Counted from the stretch's first letter, positions 16,130-24,581 are shown. The stretch: 64,000 bases of DNA from JBBDIP01 sp050260675 (GCA_050260675.1 JBLNCN010000005.1:992001-1056000), one strand, 5' to 3'. Notes: generated from the sequence alone by a model not told the origin. Numbers and translations are program-made.

Positions 16130-17002
16130 ATGGCAAAGTGTGTTTCTTCGCTGGCGGAAGGCATCATCGTCCAGACAAGCAGGCTGTGGAACACCAACAG
16201 CACGGTCATTACCGGCATCGGCAGGGAATCCAGGGCCACGATAGTGATTGACCCAGGCTGGTTCCCCGACGAGATAGAGGACTTGGAGCGTTTCGCTAGA
16301 GAGACGCCTCCTGGCCGAGCTACCCACGTGCTGTTCACCCACGGGGACTTTGACCACGTGGTTGCGTGGGAGGACTTCCCCGACGCCAACCTGATCGCCC
16401 ATCCGAAGGCGGCTCACCGAGACGCGTCCGAGATCGAGGGGCAGGTCGCAGACCTGGACTCGAAGAGGGGCACTGTCCGCCCCCGTCCGTACCGGTACCC
16501 GTCGGCCGACGCGTTTCCCGTGTCAGTCCCGGAATACCTGGACTTGGGCGGCGAGACGGCCCTGTTCTTCCCTGCCCCGGGTCATCAGGCTGACGGCCTG
16601 TTCACGGTGCTCCCAGAGAGGCACGTGCTCATCGCCGGCGACTACCTGTCAGACGAGGAGTTCCCGTTCATCTACCACTCACTGCCTGAATACCGGTCAA
16701 CTCTGCTGTTGGCGAGAGAACTGTGCAGGCGCTACGGCATCGTCAAGGAAGTCCCCGGTCACGGGCAGGTAGCGTCAACTCCCGAGGAGATCGAGTACCG
16801 CATTGCCACTGACCTCGACCATCTAGACCGCCTGGAGGCAGGCGTCAATGCCGCCAAGGCAGACGGTCTCAGCTACGACGAGGCCGTGAAAAAGCTCGCC
16901 TCCTTCACGTTCAGAGGCGAGCCCATCACAAGATTGGCCAAAGCCCATATAGACAACGTCCGGACGCTCTACGGCGTGCAGCGGGAGTGGGAGCCTTCCT
17001 AG
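16130..17002 (+). CDS. MBL-fold metallo-hydrolase with a variant metal motif
   Basis: 290 residues with metallo-beta-lactamase topology: an early strand VIDPGWF, the metal motif THGDFDH (70-76), and later HVLIAGDYLSD and VPGHGQV, which carry the bridging Asp and last His. The canonical H-x-H-x-D-H reads H-G-D-F-D-H here, so the second His is Asp; this may alter metal preference. ATG 16130 has GGGGGGAAA upstream; an in-frame start 15 codons earlier has no ribosome binding site. The substrate cannot be predicted. Confidence 0.88.
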   Translation: MAKCVSSLAEGIIVQTSRLWNTNSTVITGIGRESRATIVIDPGWFPDEIEDLERFARETPPGRATHVLFTHGDFDHVVAWEDFPDANLIAHPKAAHRDASEIEGQVADLDSKRGTVRPRPYRYPSADAFPVSVPEYLDLGGETALFFPAPGHQADGLFTVLPERHVLIAGDYLSDEEFPFIYHSLPEYRSTLLLARELCRRYGIVKEVPGHGQVASTPEEIEYRIATDLDHLDRLEAGVNAAKADGLSYDEAVKKLASFTFRGEPITRLAKAHIDNVRTLYGVQREWEPS

Positions 17003-17070
17003 GGAGCCCTCCCAGGGAGCCCTCGTGAGGCGGACTCGCGGCCCACTGCAGGTAGCCGGTCGTCGCTCCC

Positions 17071-17733
17071 CTAGGGAAGCCTCGAGAGATCCCTCCTGCT
17101 GAATATGGCAGCCGAAGCCACGTACGAGATCCCGAGGATTACCAGCCCAACTGCCAGGGATACAGGGATGCCTGAGTACGAGGTCGCCAGAGATTGAACC
17201 CGCCCGACGATCCCGCCAAAGACTGATCCGACGCCCGCCTTGCTCTTTGCCGCCAGCATGACCGGGATAGCCAGAGCAAACGTGGTGACGATCAGGGCCG
17301 CCTTCGCCGGCTTAGTACCGAGCCAGAAGTGAAGGAATAGGCTGAGCGCCGACAGGGCGAAGCAGATCAGCCCGACGCCAAATATGGAAGCCAGCACGAC
17401 CTCTGCTGTCAGGGCGCCGGTAAGCCGGGCGAGACCGATCAGCGCAAGGGACACGATGGTCGTGATTGCCGAAACCAGGTACTTCGCCGCGACGATTTCG
17501 CTTGGCCGGATCGGCAGGGCCCGCAGGAACACGAAGGTGTTCCCTCGCTCTTCCTGCTCGAAGATGAGCTGCGGCAGGGTCATCGCCAGGACTACCGGCA
17601 GCGCGAACAAGCTAGACATCACAAGTTCTTCCGCAACCCTACCGAGGACTGTTGCCGCGACCACCATCAGACCCAGCACCTGCAGGAGCGTCGAACGGAG
17701 TTGCATGAACTCCTTGTGTACTAGGCTAAACAC
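17071..17733 (-). CDS. ABC-2 type permease of the second YtrA-type operon
   Basis: 220 residues, six helices, with the coupling segment EQEERGNTFVFLRALPIRPSEI after the second helix; this resembles the Bacillus ABC2_membrane_5 group. GTG start three bases after the ATPase stop, so it is translationally coupled. Single permease, probably a homodimer. It is the third gene of GntR-ATPase-permease. The short segment 17003-17070 contains only a doubled AGGGAGCCCTC motif. Confidence 0.88.
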   Translation of the reverse strand: MFSLVHKEFMQLRSTLLQVLGLMVVAATVLGRVAEELVMSSLFALPVVLAMTLPQLIFEQEERGNTFVFLRALPIRPSEIVAAKYLVSAITTIVSLALIGLARLTGALTAEVVLASIFGVGLICFALSALSLFLHFWLGTKPAKAALIVTTFALAIPVMLAAKSKAGVGSVFGGIVGRVQSLATSYSGIPVSLAVGLVILGISYVASAAIFSRRDLSRLP

Positions 17734-17736
17734 TGT

Positions 17737-18624
17737 CTAGCTCTCCTTTCCCGCGAGCGCGATGAGCACTTCGTCCAAGCCCACGTTAACCACCCTGATG
17801 TTGGCCGCACCTTTGGCTTTGAGGGACTGCAGCCAATTATCTGAGAAAGACTTGGTGACTCCTGCAAAGGAAGTCCCGTCTACCTTCACCTCGGAGAACA
17901 TGGCCGCAAGTCCATGCGCCTGGCCTGCATCGCCTGCCGGCAGCGTACCGCTGACCTTCTTCCACCTGTCCAACAGGGACTCTTTGTCGGAACACTCAAC
18001 GACCTTGCCTTGGTCGATGATGGCGACATAGTCGGCTACCTGCTCAATATCCTGGGTAATGTGGGAGGATAGGAGCACGGTCCGCTCCTCGTCCCTGATG
18101 ACCCCGCTGATCTCCTGAAGCAACTCGTGCCGCACCACCGGATCGATGCCGGAAGTAGGCTCATCCAGTATGAGCAGCTCGGGCCTGTGGGACAGCGCCA
18201 GCATGAGGCCCAGTTTGACCTTCATCCCGCGGGACAGTTCCTTGACCTTCCTGCGAGGGTCAAGGACGAACTTACGGAGATACTTCTCATAGAGGGCGTC
18301 GTCCCAGGTCGGGTAGTAACGCTTCACGAGGCCGGCCATCCACGCAACCGTCATCTCTTCGTAGAACACCGGCTCTTCACTCACGTAGCCTACGCGTCGC
18401 TTGATTTCCATGTCATGCTCCGGTTGGTTCAGTCCCAGCACCCTGACGTCCCCGCTGTCAGGGTAAATGAGGTTCATGAGTATCTTGATGCTGGTGGACT
18501 TGCCTGCACCGTTTCGCCCGACCAGCCCCATCACATAGCCGCGCTCCAACGATAAGTCTTTGACGTCCAATAGGAAGCCCCGGTAGGCTTTCTTCACGTC
18601 CTTGAGACTGAATGCTTCGTTCAC
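17737..18624 (-). CDS. ABC exporter ATP-binding subunit of the second YtrA-type operon
   Basis: 295 residues. Walker A GRNGAGKST (36-44), signature LSRGMKVKL (130-138), Walker B LLILDEPTSG (150-159) and H-loop SSHITQDIEQ are present. It is closest in style to the YtrB/EcsA-like exporters that pair with ABC2_membrane_5 permeases. The GTG start overlaps the GntR stop (GTGA), so repressor and ATPase are made in a fixed ratio. Substrate unknown, probably an envelope-active compound (inference). Confidence 0.93.
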   Translation of the reverse strand: MNEAFSLKDVKKAYRGFLLDVKDLSLERGYVMGLVGRNGAGKSTSIKILMNLIYPDSGDVRVLGLNQPEHDMEIKRRVGYVSEEPVFYEEMTVAWMAGLVKRYYPTWDDALYEKYLRKFVLDPRRKVKELSRGMKVKLGLMLALSHRPELLILDEPTSGIDPVVRHELLQEISGVIRDEERTVLLSSHITQDIEQVADYVAIIDQGKVVECSDKESLLDRWKKVSGTLPAGDAGQAHGLAAMFSEVKVDGTSFAGVTKSFSDNWLQSLKAKGAANIRVVNVGLDEVLIALAGKES

Positions 18625-19055
18625 TGCTGACCCTCCCTGCCGCTGGAGGCGCCCCGACTGCCTTGACCGGCGGTCGGAGGCTCCTCCGAGTCCAGCACTT
18701 TCTTTAGCAGGCCTTCTACCTCAGTCCTGGATACACCCAGCCGCGAGGCTGTGCGCACAGCCTCGGTCAGCTTCTCCTCCACTTCCCTCACTCCCACCTG
18801 CTGCAGGTACTCGCCTCTAACCTCGCTCACGAACGTCCCGCGACCCGGGCGCGTCTGTATCAGACCTTCGTTCTCAAGGTCCTGGTAGGCGCGCTTGGTG
18901 GTGATGACGCTGATGAGGAGATCAGCAGCCAGTTGGCGGATCGAGGGTAGCGGGTCCCCCGGCTTCAACTGGCCGGTCAGGATCCTCCCGCGGATCTCGT
19001 CGATGATCTGCTGGTAGAGAGGTATTGAGCTTGTGTTGTCCAGGGTTAGAAGCAT
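18621..19055 (-). CDS. YtrA-subfamily GntR transcriptional regulator, first gene of its operon
   Basis: 144 residues. The winged helix (about 10-76) contains PLYQQIIDEIRGRILTGQLKPGD, LLISVITTKRAYQDLENEG and the wing TRPGRGTFV. A short helical tail completes the protein with no large effector domain, as in YtrA. It is the first gene behind a near-consensus promoter whose -10 region is covered by a 23-base inverted repeat, strongly implying autorepression. Compared with the regulator at 11392, its recognition helix differs (SVITTKRAY against NPNTIAKAY), matching the two different operator sequences. Confidence 0.94.
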   Translation of the reverse strand: MLLTLDNTSSIPLYQQIIDEIRGRILTGQLKPGDPLPSIRQLAADLLISVITTKRAYQDLENEGLIQTRPGRGTFVSEVRGEYLQQVGVREVEEKLTEAVRTASRLGVSRTEVEGLLKKVLDSEEPPTAGQGSRGASSGREGQQ

Positions 19056-19067
19056 TGTCGGCCCTCA

Positions 19068-19117
19068 CTGTGCATAGGTCTTATGCACAGTATATACGGT
19101 CTAGTGAGCGCAGTCAA
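19068..19117 (-). promoter_or_regulatory. Promoter and operator of the second YtrA-type operon
   Basis: Minus strand: -35 TTGACT (19117-19112), 17-base spacer, -10 TATACT (19094-19089). A perfect inverted repeat CTGTGCATA-N5-TATGCACAG (19068-19090) overlaps the -10 end and the expected start point. The site differs from the first operon's operator. Confidence 0.82.
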
Positions 19118-19137
19118 GTTCGCGAGGTGCTAGATGA

Positions 19138-19893
19138 TCAATACAGTTCCCGGCAGATGCGGCTCTGGCCCTGGCAGAGCTCCCGTATTCGCAGACGTGT
19201 CAATGGTGGCCTTCTACCATAGTGCTTACCAGCAGCATCCCAGAGAGCGCCTACAGGGTCACGAGATTGGCTTAGCCACCTGGCAATATAAGACTCGACT
19301 CGGGGTGAGAAGGAGAGCCCCCACCTGTCCTTCATGATCAGTGCCCTGAGAACATTCACCTCGGGCGAAGGATTGCTAGCAACATAGGCATCAGGGATGA
19401 CGATATCAAGTAGACCTGAATGGACCGCGCCGTTGAAATAGCTTGCGTCGGAGTATAGCCCAGTAACGCTGTGAATGAGACCGTCGACATTGAAGAAGAC
19501 GCCATGTGGAAGCTCATCGACCTCGTGCTCGATGATTCCTGCCCTAGATGCCCAGTTACTGCCCACTGTCCATACATCGAAGACAAGTCTCGAGACCTGT
19601 ATCTTGTAACCTCCGAATCGATTCTGCGAATACTGGAATCCACCAAGCGCTTCTCTGAGGTCAATAGACCGGGTATCGATCACGATATCGAAATCCCTTG
19701 GGCGCAGACCAAGCGATACATCGCGTATGCAGCCGCCTATGAGAATTAGGTTCCCCATCGCCCCAATCCGGCTGAGAAGCGCGTCCACTTCTGACTCCCT
19801 GTGGCGCAGCGCAGTGACGTACTCGCTGACCCTAGCGAATTCATTGGGCCCGATAGGGCGCAGCGATCTCCCCAGACCCGGTCTGTTGTTCAC
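19138..19893 (-). CDS. Pol-beta superfamily nucleotidyltransferase (poly(A) polymerase head-like)
   Basis: 251 residues. The catalytic core is complete: ILIGGCIRDV (50-59) and RPRDFDIVID (64-73) with acidic D67 and D69, and a third Asp likely in LVFDVWTV. This matches the class II CCA-adding/poly(A) polymerase head. However, the protein is much shorter than tRNA nucleotidyltransferases and lacks their neck, body and tail helices. The GTG start overlaps the dGTPase stop (GTGA), so the two proteins are co-translated. Coupled to a dNTP hydrolase inside a lower-GC island, it may modify an RNA, a protein or make a nucleotide signal; which one cannot be told from sequence. Confidence 0.82.
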   Translation of the reverse strand: MNNRPGLGRSLRPIGPNEFARVSEYVTALRHRESEVDALLSRIGAMGNLILIGGCIRDVSLGLRPRDFDIVIDTRSIDLREALGGFQYSQNRFGGYKIQVSRLVFDVWTVGSNWASRAGIIEHEVDELPHGVFFNVDGLIHSVTGLYSDASYFNGAVHSGLLDIVIPDAYVASNPSPEVNVLRALIMKDRWGLSFSPRVESYIARWLSQSRDPVGALWDAAGKHYGRRPPLTRLRIRELCQGQSRICRELY

Positions 19894-21275
19894 TCCAGTG
19901 TCATCCCCGTTAGTTTCCGGTATAGGCTGAGCGCGTATGAGTCTGTCATACCACATACGAAGTCTGTAACCAGTAGCAGCCGGTCATACAGACTAGGGCA
20001 CCCACTCTGTCTGGCAGAGGGATACGTTTCACACATGAACCGGTAATTCGGCGATACGAGAAGATACAGCTTTTCCTCCTTGCTTCCCTTCTTGATTGGG
20101 CGGTCTGAATCCACCGCAGCCGTGAATTCTCTCAGAAGACCTTCAATGACACGCTCGCCGGCAAGCTCGCGCGTCATGATTTGGCGGTCATGAAACACCT
20201 TGACAGCTAGTGTCTTGAACGCTTCCCGAATCCACCCTGCTTCCGAGACCGCAAGGATCTCGGAGGTAAACGTCCCGTCAAGCATAGAATCGTGCCTGGC
20301 TAGAAACTCCTTAACTACCGAAGCAATCATCTGCCCTTGAACATATATACGAAAACGTTGAACAGCGATTTCGTCCTTGTCCGGGTAGTCCTTATGGCAA
20401 TCCCCCAGATACTTGTCAAGTTTTGCTAGCACCTCACTTGGATCAGCCTCCGCCCTGTCGGCCTGGTCCCTGATCGTCTCCCTTATGATACCGATGTCTA
20501 TAACGTTCTTCTTCAGCCCATCCTCAATATCCGCGGCGGAATACGCGATGTCATCAGCGGCTTCTAGCAGGAATGCTAGTGGATGTCTCATATGACCGAT
20601 TCCAGTCTCGTCTCTGACCCGCTCAAATCTATCTTTCTCGGACTGAAAGTATCCGTTCTTCCTGCATCGAACATCGGTTCCGTCCTTAACTTCCAGCGAT
20701 GAACACGGATACTTCATCTGACTAGCTAATGTGCCGAACGTTAGGTTGAATCCTTCCTCGCCAATCAAATATTGAAGTCGGGTAAGGAGGCGGAATGTCT
20801 GTGCATTCCCTTCGAATCTCTCTAGATCGGCTCTCTGAGCTTCTGTAAGGCCATGCGTGTTGCCGGAAAAGTACGATACGAAGAAACTGCGAATCGCCTT
20901 TTCCCCAAAGTGGCCAAAGGGCGGATTGCCTAGATCATGAGCGAATCCAACTGTAGCGAGGATGGCGCTCAGTCTGCCCCTGAATCTGCAGAAGAATGGA
21001 TACCTCTTTGACATCTCTTCCTCAACGCTGGAACCAATCGATCTGCCAATGGCTGACGTTTCTATCGAATGAGTAAGGCGCGTCCTCACGAAGTCGCTGT
21101 TATCCAGCGGGAAGACTTGGGCTTTGTCCTGCAAGCGCCTGACGGCAGAACTGAAGACAATCCGTGTATAGTCGTCCTCGAATTCGTTGCGCCCGTCAAC
21201 GGGAGAGCGTGGCTCGCTGTGAACTCTGAACCTACCTTCGTTCAGTAATCGTACCCAAGTTTCTTCGTGACTCAT
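19890..21275 (-). CDS. dGTPase-like HD-domain deoxynucleoside triphosphate triphosphohydrolase
   Basis: 461 residues. The dGTPase signature is clear: RSPVDGRNEFEDDYTRIVFS (23-42), SSAVRRLQDKAQVFPL, TRLTHSIE with H69, and the HD pair in GFAHDLGNPPFGHFGE (H113, D114); EAADDIAYS supplies a further metal Asp. Family members split dNTP into deoxynucleoside and triphosphate, and several deplete dNTPs to starve phage. ATG 21275 follows GGGGAT at good spacing. Codon use is more AT-rich than the flanks. It is the middle gene of an operon with an unknown protein before and a nucleotidyltransferase after. A housekeeping dGTPase is the alternative. Confidence 0.9.
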   Translation of the reverse strand: MSHEETWVRLLNEGRFRVHSEPRSPVDGRNEFEDDYTRIVFSSAVRRLQDKAQVFPLDNSDFVRTRLTHSIETSAIGRSIGSSVEEEMSKRYPFFCRFRGRLSAILATVGFAHDLGNPPFGHFGEKAIRSFFVSYFSGNTHGLTEAQRADLERFEGNAQTFRLLTRLQYLIGEEGFNLTFGTLASQMKYPCSSLEVKDGTDVRCRKNGYFQSEKDRFERVRDETGIGHMRHPLAFLLEAADDIAYSAADIEDGLKKNVIDIGIIRETIRDQADRAEADPSEVLAKLDKYLGDCHKDYPDKDEIAVQRFRIYVQGQMIASVVKEFLARHDSMLDGTFTSEILAVSEAGWIREAFKTLAVKVFHDRQIMTRELAGERVIEGLLREFTAAVDSDRPIKKGSKEEKLYLLVSPNYRFMCETYPSARQSGCPSLYDRLLLVTDFVCGMTDSYALSLYRKLTGMTLE

Positions 21276-21359
21276 ACCAAGATCCCCCATCTATCGGATG
21301 TTCTTGCTCTCTACTACGAATCGCCCCTCCAGACCTTCTTGCCCTTGTCCAATAAAGGT

Positions 21360-21983
21360 CTAGAAATGAACTACCAAATAGGTTGGGCGATATCGCCCAC
21401 TAAGTCCCCATGGCCCAAAGTAACGTTTCGCCCCCAGCAGGTTGACCTGCTTCATGACCTGAACGATCTGAGTCCACGTCATCGGGCGCGACCGGTGGTC
21501 CATCAGCCGGGCTATTCCAGATTCGTCTACAACCTCCGCCTTAGAGCAAGGTTCCGTAAGGAGTGCCCCAGTATGAGCATTGATTTCGTACACAAAGTCT
21601 TCGGAATACCCTCCGGATAGTGCGAACCATACGCACTTCGCATGGACGTCAAATTTCATCAATGAGGTCACGCAAGGAACCCCTGCCACAACTGTGATAC
21701 CCGAACGACTCAGGATATCGGCCTGCTCGTATAGAACTGAGTTGAACTTCACCACGAGAGACGGATCTTGGGGTGACAGGACCTTGGGGCGTCGCGCGAA
21801 CAACGCGAGCGTTAAGAGCATCTCTCCTTCATCGCATGCCAACGACATTCGGGATCCCTCTCTTGAGGCCCAGCAGTGCAGCGGAGTCACTACGTGGCCT
21901 TCCGCCTCCATTACTTCGATGAGCCTAGGTACTAGTACAAGTTCTGCACTGCGCTCACTCATGAAACTGACACGTGTTGGCAT
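21360..21983 (-). CDS. Unknown protein heading the dGTPase-nucleotidyltransferase operon
   Basis: About 207 residues from ATG 21983 (GAGGTGG five bases upstream); a longer frame reaches 22043. I do not recognise a family. Alternating segments such as AELVLVPRLIEVMEAEGHVV, SLVVKFNSVLYEQADIL, ITVVAGVPCVTSLMKFD and AKCVWFALSGG suggest an alpha/beta fold, with a positively charged C-terminal part (MDHRSRPM, GAKRYFGPWG). It ends 85 bases before the dGTPase start on the same strand and is divergent from the kinase operon, whose start is 122 bases away. It may be the sensor or regulator of the island (inference only). Confidence 0.7.
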   Translation of the reverse strand: MPTRVSFMSERSAELVLVPRLIEVMEAEGHVVTPLHCWASREGSRMSLACDEGEMLLTLALFARRPKVLSPQDPSLVVKFNSVLYEQADILSRSGITVVAGVPCVTSLMKFDVHAKCVWFALSGGYSEDFVYEINAHTGALLTEPCSKAEVVDESGIARLMDHRSRPMTWTQIVQVMKQVNLLGAKRYFGPWGLSGRYRPTYLVVHF

Positions 21984-22105
21984 CCATACCACCTCTAGGA
22001 GAAAGCTTCCTTCCTCTCCTAACTGACTCCTGCGGAAAGCCAAAGAGGATTATCAAGCCTCGCGGAGAAAGCACACCAGCAGAAACCAATGCCTCCGGAG
22101 GTTCC

Positions 22106-22936
22106 ATGCTCGGCAGCGATCTCCTGCGCAGATTCGAGAAAGTGGAACTAGTCAAATCGGGCGGTCAACGAACCGTGTACAGGGCGGCTCAGGGATCCAC
22201 ATTTGTTGCCGTAAAGATCGGTTCGTTTGGAAGCACCACGGCCCTTGAGAGAATATCTAGGGAGATTGAAGTCCAGAGAACCCTCGATTCGGTCTACTAC
22301 CCAAGGAATCTCAGTTTCGATATAGCCGGAGACCAGTATCTCATAGTTGAAGAGTATGTTGATGGAAGTCCACTAACCGAGTGTATGCCTAGGTTCTTCG
22401 ACCCAGGCCAGGCCTTAGGCCTGCTCAGGCACCTCATAGTTGGCCTCAACCTTCTATGGGAACGCCATATAGTTCATAGAGATATCAAGCCGGACAACAT
22501 CATCATCACTGCATCTGGAATGCCCAAGATTCTTGACCTTGGTATCGCCAGAATGGTCGATCTTGATTCCTTGACACGCACGATAGCAATGCTCGGCCCT
22601 TGCACACCAATGTATGCGGCGCCTGAGCAACTCCGAAACCGCAAGACAATGATTGACCATCGCACCGACCAGTTCCTTCTTGGTCTACTGACACTACAGC
22701 TACTGTTTCGTGGTCGTCATCCATTTGACCCAGCAGTTGTGGGCTCTGGAGAATCAATTGTGACCAATCTCCTGACCGACAACTGGTACCGCGCAGGTCT
22801 GAAGGCCACTCGATTGGCACCAGTCTATCCTCTCATTTCCCGTATGTTGGGGTCCGAACCGTTTCAGCGGTTCAGGACTAAAGAGATGCTCCTACAAGCA
22901 ACGGATAAGTGCATCGAGGTGTATGACGCATGCTAG
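22106..22936 (+). CDS. Hanks-type Ser/Thr protein kinase
   Basis: 276 residues, a bare kinase domain without membrane segment or PASTA repeats. Visible are a glycine loop (KSGGQRTVYRA, 17-27), the ATP-binding VAVK lysine (K37), a likely alpha-C Glu (E53), the catalytic HRDIKPDN (124-131; D126), the metal-binding DLG (144-146, instead of DFG) and an APEQ motif. All essential residues are present, so it is probably active. ATG 22106 with GGAGG upstream; an in-frame extension to 21974 runs antisense into the divergent gene. Its stop overlaps the next gene by 7 bases. In this island it probably phosphorylates a partner on infection or stress (inference). Confidence 0.9.
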   Translation: MLGSDLLRRFEKVELVKSGGQRTVYRAAQGSTFVAVKIGSFGSTTALERISREIEVQRTLDSVYYPRNLSFDIAGDQYLIVEEYVDGSPLTECMPRFFDPGQALGLLRHLIVGLNLLWERHIVHRDIKPDNIIITASGMPKILDLGIARMVDLDSLTRTIAMLGPCTPMYAAPEQLRNRKTMIDHRTDQFLLGLLTLQLLFRGRHPFDPAVVGSGESIVTNLLTDNWYRAGLKATRLAPVYPLISRMLGSEPFQRFRTKEMLLQATDKCIEVYDAC

Positions 22937-24108
22937 AGGTCTATCATCAACTTGGGTTTCGCTTTCAGTGGAACATCGATAGTCTCTTGGATGACCATGC
23001 AGGTGACGGCATGATTCTTGGTCCGCGCTACATGGACCGCGAGATTGTGGAAGGACTGCCCGAGTCCTTGAGAAGTCGCTCGGTTTTTGATCCGCAGTTC
23101 TTCTTACCAAACGCAGCTACAGGTGGGTTGTCCACTTACGACTTCTTCCCGGACGTACTCTCGGACGGGTTCAAGACGAACCACTACGAGGAATCAGCCG
23201 CGGAAAGTGCTCAGAAGTGCGTGGACTTTCAGCTATCAAACAACTTTCGACACATCGTCATCCCAACGAGGTATCTTCCCGGAATGCCCACAGACTTCAT
23301 CGAACAGCAATCGGAGCTATTCGTGAATCCCTTCCTCAAGGCCCTGGCCAACAACCCAGGAGCCAAAAGTTCCGTGCTTCAATTGATAGTCAATCCCGAT
23401 ATGATGAAGGACGCGGCCTATGCCACTGCATTGCTCAACTGGGTGACGGGTCTGGATATCATTAATGGGGTCTACCTCATTGTTGAGGGCACACGTAGTA
23501 CCAAACAGATCAAGGATATTGACCTCCTACTCTCGCTCCTTCATTTCATCCGAAGCCTCAAGGAAAACGATCTCACCGTCATTCTGGGATACCTGAATAC
23601 AGAGGCTGTCCTCTTGGCATTAGCCGAACCGGACATTGTAACGATGGGATCATATGAGAACCTGAGAGTCTTCTCAACAATTGCCTTTGGCAACGAAGAG
23701 AGGGGCCCAATGAGGGGCCCAAACCCGAGGCTGTATACCTCCAGGCTTCTGCAATGGATCGACTATCGTTACCGTGGTGCGATTCTTCGAGCCATCCCTT
23801 CGGAGAGCATTTTCGACGAGACCCCATATAAAGTGGCTATGTTCGAACCAACCTATAAGTGGCACTTTACCAAGCCGGAGCTCTACAAGCATCACTTCCT
23901 GGTCTTCTCGAGGCAGCTGCAATCGCTCGGGAAATACGCAGGCCGGGATAGATACGCAGCATTCGTTGAGATGGCAGAGAGAGCTTTGGTCTCATACGCC
24001 GAGTTGGAGAAACGTATCACGTTCGACCCAGATAGCGATGGCACTCACATCTCTGCCTGGTTGACAGCAGCCAAAGAGTTCGCTTCCGAGCAAGGCTGGA
24101 GGGTGTAG
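22930..24108 (+). CDS. Unknown 392-residue protein, TIM-barrel-like
   Basis: I cannot assign a family. The sequence shows eight or so regularly spaced strand-helix units, for example GMILGPRYM, SVFDPQFFLP, HIVIPTRYL, VLQLIVNPDM, GVYLIVEG, LTVILGYLNTEA and PDIVTMGSYENLRVFS, as in a (beta/alpha)8 barrel. The conserved-looking tips (FDPQFF, GSYENLR) and the order recall tRNA-guanine transglycosylase-like barrels, but this is a weak impression. A helical C-terminal 100 residues follows. The ATG overlaps the kinase stop and the nuclease-like gene begins two bases after its stop, so it sits in the middle of a coupled three-gene operon and is the likely kinase or nuclease partner. Confidence 0.75.
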   Translation: MLEVYHQLGFRFQWNIDSLLDDHAGDGMILGPRYMDREIVEGLPESLRSRSVFDPQFFLPNAATGGLSTYDFFPDVLSDGFKTNHYEESAAESAQKCVDFQLSNNFRHIVIPTRYLPGMPTDFIEQQSELFVNPFLKALANNPGAKSSVLQLIVNPDMMKDAAYATALLNWVTGLDIINGVYLIVEGTRSTKQIKDIDLLLSLLHFIRSLKENDLTVILGYLNTEAVLLALAEPDIVTMGSYENLRVFSTIAFGNEERGPMRGPNPRLYTSRLLQWIDYRYRGAILRAIPSESIFDETPYKVAMFEPTYKWHFTKPELYKHHFLVFSRQLQSLGKYAGRDRYAAFVEMAERALVSYAELEKRITFDPDSDGTHISAWLTAAKEFASEQGWRV

Positions 24109-24110
24109 CC

Positions 24111-24581
24111 GTGTCATTCCTGACGGAGAGAGATATGGTAGACACGTTCATCGCTAGCGGGTACATGCGCTATCTCCTCAGCACAGGCGCAACTGCATCC
24201 TGCGAGGTCGAGCCCCAGGGGCTCTTTGGCATTCCCGATATCGTCGTGATCGTAGGCACTGATGATGGGGAGGCCAGACTTACCTATGCCTTCGAGTCGA
24301 AACTATCCAACTGGCGGCGGGCCCTTGTGCAGGCCTATCGGTACAAAGCGTTCGCAGAGTTCTCTTTTGTGCTGATGGACGATGCCCACATCGGGCCAGC
24401 TCTCAAGCACACCTGCCGTTTCGCCGGGTCAAACATCGGGCTACTGAGCATCAATGAACATGGTTTCATATGTGTGCACGTTGCCCCAACCCTCGAGGAG
24501 CCATTCTCCTGCGAACTGAGGACAGCTGTTCGAAAGCATCTCTCGAGAAGGACAGGGTTACAGCCAGCACAGCAGACATAA
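24111..24581 (+). CDS. PD-(D/E)XK nuclease-like protein
   Basis: 156 residues. The pattern of a restriction-endonuclease fold is visible: acidic E32/E34, GIPDIVVIVG with D43, the E-x-K pair in YAFESKLSNW (E62, K64), and QAYRY (Q74) on the next helix, then a strand FSFVLMDD. There is no DNA-binding domain, so specificity probably comes from a partner. GTG start with GGAGGGTG upstream, two bases after the previous gene. This is the last gene of the kinase operon and the natural candidate for its effector. Metal-dependent nucleic-acid cleavage is inference from the motif. Confidence 0.75.
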   Translation: MSFLTERDMVDTFIASGYMRYLLSTGATASCEVEPQGLFGIPDIVVIVGTDDGEARLTYAFESKLSNWRRALVQAYRYKAFAEFSFVLMDDAHIGPALKHTCRFAGSNIGLLSINEHGFICVHVAPTLEEPFSCELRTAVRKHLSRRTGLQPAQQT

